From Tritrichomonas musculus (taxonomy: Eukaryota > Parabasalia > Tritrichomonadida > Tritrichomonadidae), in NCBI GenBank assembly GCA_039105265.1, contig JAPFFF010000030.1, forward strand, positions 992,001 through 1,056,000: 64,000 nucleotides of DNA, written 5' to 3'. Under the pieces are notes generated by a model, which saw only the letters and a program-made list of their open reading frames with translations, was not told the DNA's origin and searched no databases. The position numbers and the translations under genes are program-made. Below are positions 50,801 through 59,511 of this stretch, in pieces. Numbering within the stretch: the first letter of the stretch is position 1; each line of letters opens with the position of its first letter.

Positions 50801-51322
50801 TGAATGAAATTTTATTTATCCAAAATTGCATTAAATATATTGTTTGAAATGTTATTAAGATATATGATTTTGAACCCAATTTAAACATATGATTTTGAAC
50901 CTGATTAAAATATTTTATTTCAATCCAATGAATCATTGATTTCAAATTTGATAAATATTATAAATATTTAAAATATATGGAATGTTAGGATCAAGTTTAT
51001 CATTCGATAAAAGAAGTTTAACAATTTCAATATTTCCTCTTTCAACAGCAGCATAAAAAGGTGTTTTATTAAACTAAGGTATAATTTTATTGAAACATTA
51101 CTTTTTAGAATTTCATTGGTATAATTATTTAATGAATATAATTGAAAAATTTGCTTTTTAATTTCATTAGAATAATATATTTTAAATTAGTGTATTAAAT
51201 TAATTAATTTTGAATTCCATTAAATAAAATTTTGAATTATATTAAAAAACCAAAAATTTAAACATCATTGAAATAATTGATGTTTTAATTATATTTAAAA
51301 AATAATTGACTTAAGAATTGTA
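47848..51322 (-). pseudogene. Eight ankyrin modules separated by AT-rich spacers (locus B)
   Basis: On the minus strand, downstream of the ORF ending at 51323, eight single ankyrin units lie at about 50977-51067, 50585-50674, 50125-50214, 49416-49508, 48955-49044, 48613-48702, 48250-48340 and 47848-47946. Each keeps an uninterrupted frame (TALYLAVENGNIDIVELLL type) and most end in DINIPYI. Spacers of ~245-600 bp have stops in all frames. Spacer starts share an AATAA...TTTATGAAATTTGAAA-like stretch, and module starts share TTTATAAAACAGC. The last unit (APLHLAVSNKNIQVIQLLL, then DIDVNIKDE) looks like a natural array end. Canonical intron edges are absent. A decayed array is the default call, but the equal preservation of all eight units is notable. 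Confidence 0.6.
47950..51322 (-). repeat. Interspersed AT-rich spacer repeats of locus B
   Basis: Seven inter-module spacers, plus the first one after the N-terminal ORF. They consist of variants of a ~20-25 bp unit that on the coding strand reads like TTTCAAT(G/A)AAATTCAAAA(T/C), the same unit as in locus A (7534-8035). The sharing of unit and orientation between loci 40 kb apart is visible by eye. Confidence 0.65.
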
Positions 51323-52453
51323 TTAAACCAAAATTGTAAAAATTTTTTCCTTATTTATATCGCAATCACTTTCTTGTAACAAAGCATTTACAATAAAATA
51401 GTAATCATGTATAGTAAACATGAAAAATTTATCTTGTTTAATGAATTCGGTATTCATAAATTCAAAATTATAATATTTAATTGCATTAAAAAATGTATTT
51501 TTAGGTCTATAATCTGAACCAAATAAGTATTTATTTGTAAAATAATTCTTGATATCATTATTATGACATTTAATTGATTCATCAATATATATTCTATATA
51601 AAGTATCACCAAATTCGATTTTATTTTCTTCGAAATAATGAATTAATTCTGGATTATTTGAATGTATTGCATAAAGCCATAAATCTGAATTAAATCTAAC
51701 GTTATTCTGAATTAAATATCGAACTATTTGTATTGATCCAAAAAATGTTGCATATTTAATTAAATTTATATCATGTTGATTTTCAATTAAGAAAGAATTG
51801 GTTTCATATATTGATGGTGAAATTGTTGAATTTAAATTATAATTGATTTTGTTTACATATTTTATAAATTCTTCAACTGAATCATTTCGAATCATTTGGC
51901 AGATTGTTTCTTCATTATTTCCATTTTGCCTAAGATTTTCAAAATCATATGGATAGTTTTGTTTTATTTGTGAAATCCATGAATCATCCTGGTCTTTCTG
52001 AAAGGTGAATTCATGAATAAACGGTCGAAGTTCAGGAGCAAAATACTGAGGATATTTGGCCTTAACGTATTCATCAGAAATAATTGTTTTTCTAAAATAA
52101 AAATCGGCTGTAATTATGTTTTCTTTTATAAGAAACAAAAGAATTCTTTTGTTGCTTTGAAAAATGTTGATTATTTCTGAATTTGAATAGAATTGTTGAA
52201 TTTCTTTTTTGAAAAAGCTAAGAATTTGCTTTATTTTGTCAAAAAAACTAGCTCCTCCTCTATGATTATTCGCAATGGCTACGAGTAATTGTAAAAATGG
52301 AGTTAGATCATGCTGGTTATCACTTATTTTAGTTTCGTTTAAATAATTATAAAAATCTAAGGAATCGATTTTGATATCATTGTCACTATCTAAAAAATGC
52401 AAGAGCTTGCTTTGAATTGCTTTCATTTTCTCTATTACGTCAGAAACACTCAT
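51323..52453 (-). CDS. DUF3447-type ankyrin protein, N-terminal module
   Basis: 376 residues from ATG at 52453: MSVSDVIEKMKAIQSKLLHF, SNKRILLFLIKENII, KYPQYFAPELRPFI, YATFFGSIQIVRYLI, LWLYAIHSNNPELIHYFEEN and ESIKCHNNDIKNYF. The frame stops right after the first partial ankyrin unit (VNALLQESDCDINKEKI), at the same structural point as the gene at 5741. Single ankyrin units continue downstream between spacers. Either a short stand-alone protein or the head of a punctuated gene. No signal peptide or membrane segment. Family function unknown. Confidence 0.8.
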   Translation of the reverse strand: MSVSDVIEKMKAIQSKLLHFLDSDNDIKIDSLDFYNYLNETKISDNQHDLTPFLQLLVAIANNHRGGASFFDKIKQILSFFKKEIQQFYSNSEIINIFQSNKRILLFLIKENIITADFYFRKTIISDEYVKAKYPQYFAPELRPFIHEFTFQKDQDDSWISQIKQNYPYDFENLRQNGNNEETICQMIRNDSVEEFIKYVNKINYNLNSTISPSIYETNSFLIENQHDINLIKYATFFGSIQIVRYLIQNNVRFNSDLWLYAIHSNNPELIHYFEENKIEFGDTLYRIYIDESIKCHNNDIKNYFTNKYLFGSDYRPKNTFFNAIKYYNFEFMNTEFIKQDKFFMFTIHDYYFIVNALLQESDCDINKEKIFTILV

Positions 52454-53454
52454 TTTATTTGCTTATAAACTTAAGAGAAGTACGTTACTTATGCAAAATA
52501 CTATTCTCACAAAATTAATTTCTCTCAATTTTTGTACCTTTACGAGACTAATATATAAATAATTTATTATTTATATTTTTTATTAATTTTATTTCATTAA
52601 ATACATTTAATTTAAAAATATGATATTGAATAATTTTTACCTCTTATTTACTATGAAATTTTAATCCTAATTATCAATATTTGAAAGGCCTTATAAATAT
52701 ATTTATACTATTTAAAAATTAATATTTATAAATATTATTATATATATATTTAATTAAAATATATATATAAATATATAATATAAAGTTAATAATATTTTTC
52801 TATTAATTATTTAGATATTGATCATGTAATAAATTGAGATAAGTAAAAGTTCGAAAATATTGTATGTACCAGTCTCAATTTTTTTTGTGAAGGAATTCAA
52901 AAGTATTCAGAAAAATTAAGGATATATCTAAAGAATTGTACAAAGTTACAAACAGATCAGAGATTAAGTACTTATATTCGGTGAGGAGGAAAAAAGTGAT
53001 TCAAGAAATATTTGATGTTTATTAAAATATTAATTTTGAATTTTTTCTAATATTTTTTTAATACAGAATAGATAGTGAAATATAACAAATCATCGGGTCT
53101 CTATTGATCTTCAAAAGTTTATTCAATATGAATATTAATTTTAGGTGAAACAATATTTTTCAGATTTTTTATAATATTTTTATTTATATATAAAGTCTAA
53201 TTTAAAAACAATTTATTTCCCTTATTATTTATATCGGTCTCAAATAATTTTTAAAAAATTCAAAAAGGCACTGATAAGATAGCCGATTCTATCTCACTTC
53301 TGTATATTATGTACTTCTATTGATTTGATTTTTCCGAGAAATTCAGCAAATGTATAAAATTGAACTCTTTCTTGTTGAATTTGTTAAATTTTGCTTCATA
53401 AAGAGCTTTTTTCAATAGATAAATTGAAAATTTGGCTAGTAAAATATATGTTTG
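52454..53454. other. Intergenic, very AT-rich
   Basis: No coding or RNA signal. A run of TATATA/AATATA low complexity lies at 52730-52790. The region must hold the promoter of the minus-strand ankyrin gene. Confidence 0.5.
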
Positions 53455-53892
53455 TTATACAATGTTGTGTGCTTTCAGAAATTCTGGCATAGCTTTTTCT
53501 ATTTGATCATACATATTATTAAAATCTGATTGATCTCCTTCCCATGGATCTACAACGCCACCTTTTTGTTCATCAAATAAAACTAGCTTTGCCTTTGAAT
53601 TAGAAGCTTGATAATTATCAAGAGTATATAAAACTTCCTTATCTAATGCCACAATCAAATCATATTTCATCCAATCTGAACTTGCTATTTGTCTTGCTTT
53701 ATGATTTTTTATGTCGATTCCATGGTTTTGGCACACAAATACTGATCGGGGATCTGGAAATGAACCAATATTCCAATTTGATGTTCCTGCTGAATCAAAA
53801 TTTGCTTTATCTTTATATAAATAATTAGCAATGCCTTCGCATGCAGGAGAACGACATATATTTCCAAAACAAACAAAGAGCACGTTTTTCAT
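53455..53892 (-). CDS. Low-molecular-weight protein tyrosine phosphatase
   Basis: From the ATG at 53892 this gives 145 residues (MKNVLFVCFGNICRS), the usual size. The P-loop CFGNICRS is the CX5R(S) signature with nucleophilic Cys and phosphate-binding Arg. The DPW motif near residue 125-130 (VVDPWEGDQSDF) supplies the general-acid Asp. The SAGTSNW block is also family-typical. The enzyme removes phosphate from phosphotyrosine (or small aryl phosphates) by a cysteinyl-phosphate intermediate in the cytosol. Upstream in-frame ATG at 53928 would add 12 residues and is less likely. All catalytic residues are present, so it should be active. The glycosyltransferase gene starts divergently about 90 bp away. 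Confidence 0.93.
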   Translation of the reverse strand: MKNVLFVCFGNICRSPACEGIANYLYKDKANFDSAGTSNWNIGSFPDPRSVFVCQNHGIDIKNHKARQIASSDWMKYDLIVALDKEVLYTLDNYQASNSKAKLVLFDEQKGGVVDPWEGDQSDFNNMYDQIEKAMPEFLKAHNIV

Positions 53893-53983
53893 TTTTACGA
53901 TATACCAATTCAAAAATTTTGTTATCATTTCAAATAGCAATTGAAAAATTCTGATATTATTTAGAGTTTGATAAAAAAATAAA

Positions 53984-55117
53984 ATGCGTTTTTATATATT
54001 TGTATCTTACTTATATCTACTTTCTTCTCTGTATTCATATGTTGACAATATGCAAGTATTTTATATTGATTCAATACTATTTGATTTTAATAAGCGAATT
54101 ATAAAAAATTGGCCCAATATCAGCATTCCACCAATAAATATACTTGAAAACAAAACAATGCAAGCTTTAATGAAAACAGCCAAAAATGCACATTTTAATA
54201 GAAAAACAGGCAATTTCTATTTCCTTCCAATTACTGTTGATAGAGAAAGAATTGTTTTTGCAACTCAACAATTTTGTTCCCTTATCAAAACTGGTTTCCC
54301 AAAAGAAGCAATTATTTACATATCCTATGATGAAGGTTCATGTCATATTTTAAATAAACACGGAGCAAATTGTGAAGTAGTTAATATTGCAAATGTGCCA
54401 ACACTCAATAACAAAGATGGAAAATTTAGAATGAAAGTTTATTTGCTCTATTTACAAAATTACTGGCATTTTGATGCCTACACTCTTGATTCGGATGTCA
54501 TTTTTATAGAAAATATCGAAAAAGCTTTTTACAATGAAAACATTGACCTTGAAATATCTTCAAACGACAATCGTGCTGTATCGCAAATTAATGCATCTAA
54601 ATCAAAGCAACCAAATTCAGGATTTGGCCGTTTTTTACCAACAGCTGCATCGAGAGATATCATTAATGATATCTTGGAAAGAGCTCAAACATCATCTGGA
54701 AGAGATCAGGCCATTCATTCCATGGTCTATAATAAATGGAGAGGTAATAATTTTAAAATTTCAAATGGAATTGAAACTTGGATGAGAAATGTAAAGTTCA
54801 GAATAATTGATCCTTTGTTGGTTGCAAACGGAGGTGTTGCATTGTGCACTGGCAGAAATGAATATTGGAAACAAATTGAAATCAAAAGTAAAAATAAATA
54901 CAAAATGCCAGTAGCTTTACACTTTAACTGGGATGTGTTTAATAAGACACTCACTTATCAAAAACTGGGTTTGAATATGTGTAAAAAATTGAATGCTAAA
55001 ATGGTCAGGAAATTCAAAAAAGAAGTTTTCAAAATTAACTGCGTTTCTCTTTGGGGTTGTAATAAATGTTATGTGCATACCCTAGAAAGAAAAAAGTTTT
55101 TCATTAATTTGTTTTGA
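53984..55117 (+). CDS. Secretory-pathway glycosyltransferase, GT77-like (PF03407 type)
   Basis: 377 residues with an N-terminal hydrophobic segment (RFYIFVSYLYLLSSLYSYV), a signal peptide or signal anchor. The nucleotide-diphospho-sugar transferase fold follows: DAYTLDSDVIF with the DxD metal motif, then NSGFGRFLPT, then GRDQAIHS and VALHFNW, in the order of PF03407 proteins. Such enzymes add sugars to glycoproteins in the ER/Golgi using nucleotide sugars and Mn2+. Donor and acceptor cannot be read from sequence. No ER retention signal is evident; the tail ends in a Cys/Lys-rich stretch. Complete by length. Confidence 0.8.
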   Translation: MRFYIFVSYLYLLSSLYSYVDNMQVFYIDSILFDFNKRIIKNWPNISIPPINILENKTMQALMKTAKNAHFNRKTGNFYFLPITVDRERIVFATQQFCSLIKTGFPKEAIIYISYDEGSCHILNKHGANCEVVNIANVPTLNNKDGKFRMKVYLLYLQNYWHFDAYTLDSDVIFIENIEKAFYNENIDLEISSNDNRAVSQINASKSKQPNSGFGRFLPTAASRDIINDILERAQTSSGRDQAIHSMVYNKWRGNNFKISNGIETWMRNVKFRIIDPLLVANGGVALCTGRNEYWKQIEIKSKNKYKMPVALHFNWDVFNKTLTYQKLGLNMCKKLNAKMVRKFKKEVFKINCVSLWGCNKCYVHTLERKKFFINLF

Positions 55118-55577
55118 AATTTTGTTGTTTAAATGGTCTATCAACATTAAAATATTTTAAATAATGCAAAATTATTTAAATTATTTCAATAATAATGCTG
55201 CATAGATGGCGAATGATGTTTTGTTTTTAATTGACTTGTTTTTAAAATATTATTCAATTGATATAACCTGTATTAATATCGTCATTGTTTCAAACGACTA
55301 ATATTTTAAAAAAAAAAATTGGAACAATTTTGAATGAAAATTTGTTGTGTTAGTAATCTATCAATAAAACTTATATCCTTAGAAGTAATTTATTGATTTT
55401 TTTCTAAATGGAGGTGATCAATAAATAATTTACATATTTGAGAAAACAATTCAAATATTTTCAATTGTTTTTGAAAAATTGTAAACATGAATATTCGGTG
55501 AAACTTTTTGTGAATATTCAAATTTTCAAAAAAATGTTTATATGAAAAAATCATTCCATTTTGTATAGCAAAAACAA
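55118..55577. other. Intergenic, AT-rich
   Basis: No gene or RNA signal seen. Confidence 0.5.
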
Positions 55578-56095
55578 CTAAATTAAAATAACACTTTCAT
55601 AAATATTATTTTTAATTGTGGGAATAAAAACTAATCCCAAAATCATTGAAATCATATCCATGATCTTACAATATATAATTGTTCCAAATTCGCCAAGTAT
55701 CTGTTCAATTTTTCTATTTATAAATGTGAAAATCAATCCCAAAGTGGCATTGAAGAAAATGGTTAATGCCCTTCTTTCAATTCTAACTGAATCTGGAAAC
55801 AACTCACCGCTTAAAAACGATGTGATTGGCCCTTCTCCAAAACCATAAAACATAAAAAAAACAAGAAAACAGATAATGTTCCCACCCAAATTTCAGCATT
55901 GCCTTTCAATGTAATTCCATAAATTCCAAGAGAAAGAGTTAATCCAAAAGCAGATAAAGCCCGCATATGTTGTTAAGAAGCCAATTATATTAATCAATGT
56001 TGACTGAAGGTGAGATTTTAATTGAACGCCAACGCTAGCCAAAAGGCGAGGAACATTATTAATAATAATTTCAATTCCAGAGAACTGTTACAAGA
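55578..56095 (-). pseudogene. MFS sugar transporter pseudogene
   Basis: Minus strand. The 5' part reads GIEIIINNVPRLLASVG, then LINIIGFLTTYAGFICF. After frame changes around 55900 it resumes as ICFLVFFMFYGFGEGPITSF, then LSGELFPDSVRIERRAL. The motif GEGPITSFLSGELFPDSVR is the conserved TM10-TM11 region of GLUT-type sugar transporters, and hydrophobic helices surround it. Only the last third of a ~450-residue transporter is present, in at least two frames. Confidence 0.82.
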
Positions 56096-56377
56096 GCATC
56101 AATAAAAATATTTTTATATTTATGCTGCTTTTGATATATATAATCGTGAGTAATTGAACTTTTCAATTCAAAATTTGTGAAAATTATTTGTTGAATAAGC
56201 ATTATAGAAAAGTATTCCGAGTATTTTTATGAGTTTAATGAAAAAGTTGATGATGTCGACCGGTTTATCGTCAAACTATACCGATATCTCTTTATAAAGA
56301 TATTTTACAGAAAGATCAGCAGCTACCTGATAGGATCGATACGCAACTCTGTATTATTTACTTAAATAAACTGCGAG

Positions 56378-56502
56378 TCATTTTTGCATACAACTCAATT
56401 TTTCTGAATAGTATTGAAAAATGAAAATAATCAACTCAATTTTGAAATAAATAATTATAGGTTTTCAATGAGGAATTGAAAAATGAGTTGTATGCAAAAA
56501 TG
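56378..56502. repeat. Short hairpin (inverted repeat)
   Basis: TCATTTTTGCATACAACTCA at 56378 and its complement ending at 56502 form ~25-bp arms with one indel, around a ~70-bp loop. Could be a small MITE relic; target duplication was not clear. Confidence 0.65.
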
Positions 56503-56642
56503 AAAACCAGTTTATATGAAATTTGTGCAAGATAGTCAAGATTTCATTAAAATGATATTTCATATATAATAAAAGCAGTTTTACAAACCATTCAAATCAT
56601 GAGATATAATTTCCTATAAAAAATTTAATTTTTTTCAATTAT

Positions 56643-56972
56643 TCACTTTTTGATGGTTATTCCTTCCATTTTCTTGTAGTTTATGGCCTCTACTTTTTGA
56701 GAAAAAATAAAAAAATGAAAAGGACAAAAAAAAAAATCACGCGTGATTAACACCGAAGTTCATTAAGCATATATCAGCTTCTTTTGAACATAAATTGCAG
56801 ATTTTGAACGAATCCTGTTGCACAACTAGTTCAACCCAAAAATTTTTTTTGCATTTTTGTAAAAATATTTTTTCTGAATTTGTTTTTGTCTTTTTCAATT
56901 TTTTTTTACTTTTTCTCAAAAGTAGCTCCATCAACTACAGAAATTGAAAAGATAGCAATCAAAAAGTGAAAT
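56643..56972. repeat. Old inverted-repeat element (~330 bp)
   Basis: Imperfect ~62-bp arms: TTCACTTTTTGATGG...TACTTTTTGAGAAAAA at 56643-56705 and the complement at 56912-56972, with several mismatches. A minus-strand frame inside (KKNFWVELVVQQDSF, then ICNLCSKEADIC) has a Cys-x2-Cys pair that could be a zinc-binding remnant, but is too short to assign. Confidence 0.55.
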
Positions 56973-57240
56973 TGAAAAGTAGGTTCCACAAACTGGTAAT
57001 TGATTTCAATAGCAGCTTTATCGATGAAAAATTAAATATGAAAGTCAATTAATTTTTGAATACTCAAAATAAACTTTTTCATTAAAAAAATCTACATTTT
57101 GGTTTACTAACTCTTTATTAACGTTGAGTGCTAAGTTAATGGCTATCATTTGATATAAATGGAACAGGCTTAGTCAATTGTTGATGGTCAATATATATAA
57201 TTTTGTAATAAAAGTAAGTGTTTAAAAATGACTAGCCAAT

Positions 57241-57390
57241 TATCCCTTTCGGCCGTATGCCGTAATTGAAGATTTTTTTATGTAAAGTATTCAAAAAGTT
57301 GCACTTTTGCCGTGTGCCGTAGAAATTTTGTAAAATAAACTATTCAATGAACGACCAAATAGCCGTATTTTACAAAACCGCCGAAGGGAT
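57241..57390. mobile_element. 150-bp MITE with 10-bp target duplication
   Basis: ACTAGCCAAT lies on both sides (57231-57240 and 57391-57400). The element starts TATCCCTTTCGGC and ends GCCGAAGGGAT, giving short inverted tips. Inside, GCCGTATGCCGTA and GCCGTGTGCCGTA are near-repeats. A 9-10 bp duplication suits Mutator-like elements. It sits ~200 bp upstream of the PARG-like start. Confidence 0.85.
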
Positions 57391-57597
57391 ACTAGCCAAT
57401 CAAAGTCTCAATATAACTATTTGAAAAACTTTATATTCTATTTTATAATGATATATATAATCATTTTGTATTGTAATGAAGTAATATTTATGAAATTTGT
57501 CTTTAAAATTATATTAGAAAAAGAAATATTGGTGTTTAATTATAAAATGAAATTTTTCAATTTAAAATTTTATAATTTAAAATTTTTATATTCTAAA

Positions 57598-58968
57598 ATG
57601 GATTATCGCAGACCAAACTCGCAATCATCGACAAATAAACCTAGAGGCAATCGCGGAGGTAGAAGAGGAGGTCATCATCGCGGAAATCATCATTCTCGTT
57701 ATCAAAAAAAAGAAAGAAGCAGTTCTGCTGAACATCATCAGACCAAACTCGAGCTTACCCCAGAACAAAAAGAGATGAAACGTCAATGCAATATTATGAG
57801 CGAAATTATCAATCCCAAAGAACGAAGTATTCGATTTAAATATAAATCTGATAACGATAAGACTGTTGATTTAACCCAAGAAATGGCTTTTTGCATAAAT
57901 GGAACTCGTTATGGGAAGTATTTTTTAGATCCTGGTTTGAAAAAATCGAAAGAACAATGTAATATCATAGTTACAAAAGATACGGCTCTCAAAACAGCAC
58001 GCTCCCTTCATTCAAAAGGGATGGATGATATTTGTATAATGTGTTTTGCTTCACCAGATAAGCCAGGTGGAAATTATGATCGTGGTCAAATTAATCAAGA
58101 AACTTGCCTTCTCAGTCAAACATTACTTTTTGGTTCAATCCGTTCACGAGTAGCAGAACCATTTTACAATCAAAATTCAAAGAAAGATTCTCATTTTCAT
58201 AAACCAACCAGACGATCTACACCCAAAGGAAGTGATAACGATAAAGACAGCAGCGACGATTCATCTCAAAGTTCCAAAAATGGCAAACAATCTCAAGGCC
58301 ACCGAGGCCATCGAAGATTTGGCAATCCTCTTTTTAACGACAATGGCCTTATATACTCTCCTAAAGTTCCTGTCATTGCAGATGGTGAAGTAAACGCTCA
58401 ACAATTACCTAATTCAACTTCATTTAAAGAAAAACGAAACGAAACTAATTTTGTTTTGTTCGACAAGAAAGATGTTTTCTTTGTTGATATTATCTCGGTT
58501 AGCGCAGTAAATAAGTCAAAAATACTAAATAGTTCCAAAAGAACTGACAAAGATAAATTAGAGCGAAAGATTGATGAGTTAATGGAAACAAAAATTCGAA
58601 ATACTGTATTCAATGCTGCATCAGCAAGATCAAGTTACCTCATTCTTGGAGCATTTGGATGTGGGAAATTTCTTGGTAACGATCCAAGTGATGTAAGCAA
58701 AATCTTTAGAAAAGTTTTGATTAAAGATAAGTATGCCAATTATTTCAGCAAAATATACTTTTGCATTGGCTGTACAGGTCCAATTTACGATGCTTTTTTC
58801 AGAGAATTCGAAGAATATACCATCAATGAAGATGATGATGATAATTCCAACAATAATGAGAGTGATGATGGCAATAAAAAAAGTGACTATTTTATTGATC
58901 AGCCATCATATTCTGATAATTACTCAGATAATGACAGAAATGATTCAGATAATGATTATGATTCTTGA
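57598..58968 (+). CDS. RGG-box protein with PARG-like (DUF2263/TIGR02452) macrodomain
   Basis: 456 residues from the ATG at 57598; the frame is open upstream but that part is AT-rich leader without conservation. Residues ~15-45 are an Arg/Gly/His-rich RGG-type tract (RGNRGGRRGGHHRGNHHSRY) expected to bind RNA. The macrodomain spans ~70-400: GMDDICIMCFASPDKPGGNY, then DRGQINQETCLLSQTLLFGS, and LGAFGCGKFLGNDPSDV near 350. In microbial-type PARGs the loop is GGG-x7-QEE. Here the spacing is kept but the third Gly is Asn and QEE is QET at ~166-168, losing the second, catalytic Glu. An acidic Asp/Ser/Asn tail ends the protein, and a Ser-rich insert lies at ~205-245. It may bind ADP-ribose rather than hydrolyse poly(ADP-ribose). 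Confidence 0.75.
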   Translation: MDYRRPNSQSSTNKPRGNRGGRRGGHHRGNHHSRYQKKERSSSAEHHQTKLELTPEQKEMKRQCNIMSEIINPKERSIRFKYKSDNDKTVDLTQEMAFCINGTRYGKYFLDPGLKKSKEQCNIIVTKDTALKTARSLHSKGMDDICIMCFASPDKPGGNYDRGQINQETCLLSQTLLFGSIRSRVAEPFYNQNSKKDSHFHKPTRRSTPKGSDNDKDSSDDSSQSSKNGKQSQGHRGHRRFGNPLFNDNGLIYSPKVPVIADGEVNAQQLPNSTSFKEKRNETNFVLFDKKDVFFVDIISVSAVNKSKILNSSKRTDKDKLERKIDELMETKIRNTVFNAASARSSYLILGAFGCGKFLGNDPSDVSKIFRKVLIKDKYANYFSKIYFCIGCTGPIYDAFFREFEEYTINEDDDDNSNNNESDDGNKKSDYFIDQPSYSDNYSDNDRNDSDNDYDS

Positions 58969-59511
58969 TCTCATTTATATAAATAAAAATATTACTATTT
59001 TACAATTTTATTGATTATAAGGTTTGATGATATTAAATATCTATGGGTTATAATAAAAATTCTTTGATAATACTGAACAATAAGAAAATGTTATAATATA
59101 TCATTGCGACAAATACATTAAACTACAATATTTAAATAATTTATATAAAATATCTAATAATATTAAAAAAGTTTTGAATTTCATCATAAAAATTTCGAGA
59201 TATTATAGAATGGAAATTGTGTGAGATGATGTTAAGTTGTCAATTTATATTATAGAATTATTGAAATTTCTCATTGAATATGAGAATAAAAATACTATTA
59301 AAATAGATGAAAATGATTATAAAAGTATTCTGAAATAAAAAAATCAAAATCATCCACAAATATCAAGAATTTGTTTTTTTTCAAAAAAAAACGTAAAAAT
59401 CAAAAAAATAACGATCATTGTAACTTTTTAAAAATGATTATACAATTATTCATTCAATAGCATTCAACGTGATTTTTATATTCAAATAATTGTATTTGTT
59501 AATACAAAGTA
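58969..59511. other. Intergenic, AT-rich
   Basis: No gene or RNA signal. Contains the promoter of the surface-protein gene; TCATTCA at ~59450 is a weak initiator match but lies ~60 nt from the ATG. Confidence 0.45.

Noticed and set aside
47848-51322. Spacers as AT-AC introns
   Set aside because: Several spacers can be read as starting AT (after NIP) and ending AC with the frame preserved, but the AC is simply part of the conserved Thr codon, the 5' edge is not ATATCC, and joining would delete that conserved Thr of the ankyrin unit.
57421-57597. N-terminal extension of the PARG-like protein
   Set aside because: It requires a TTG or weak upstream start and encodes an AT-rich Phe/Lys/Ile stretch typical of untranslated DNA here; the ATG at 57598 directly precedes the RGG tract.
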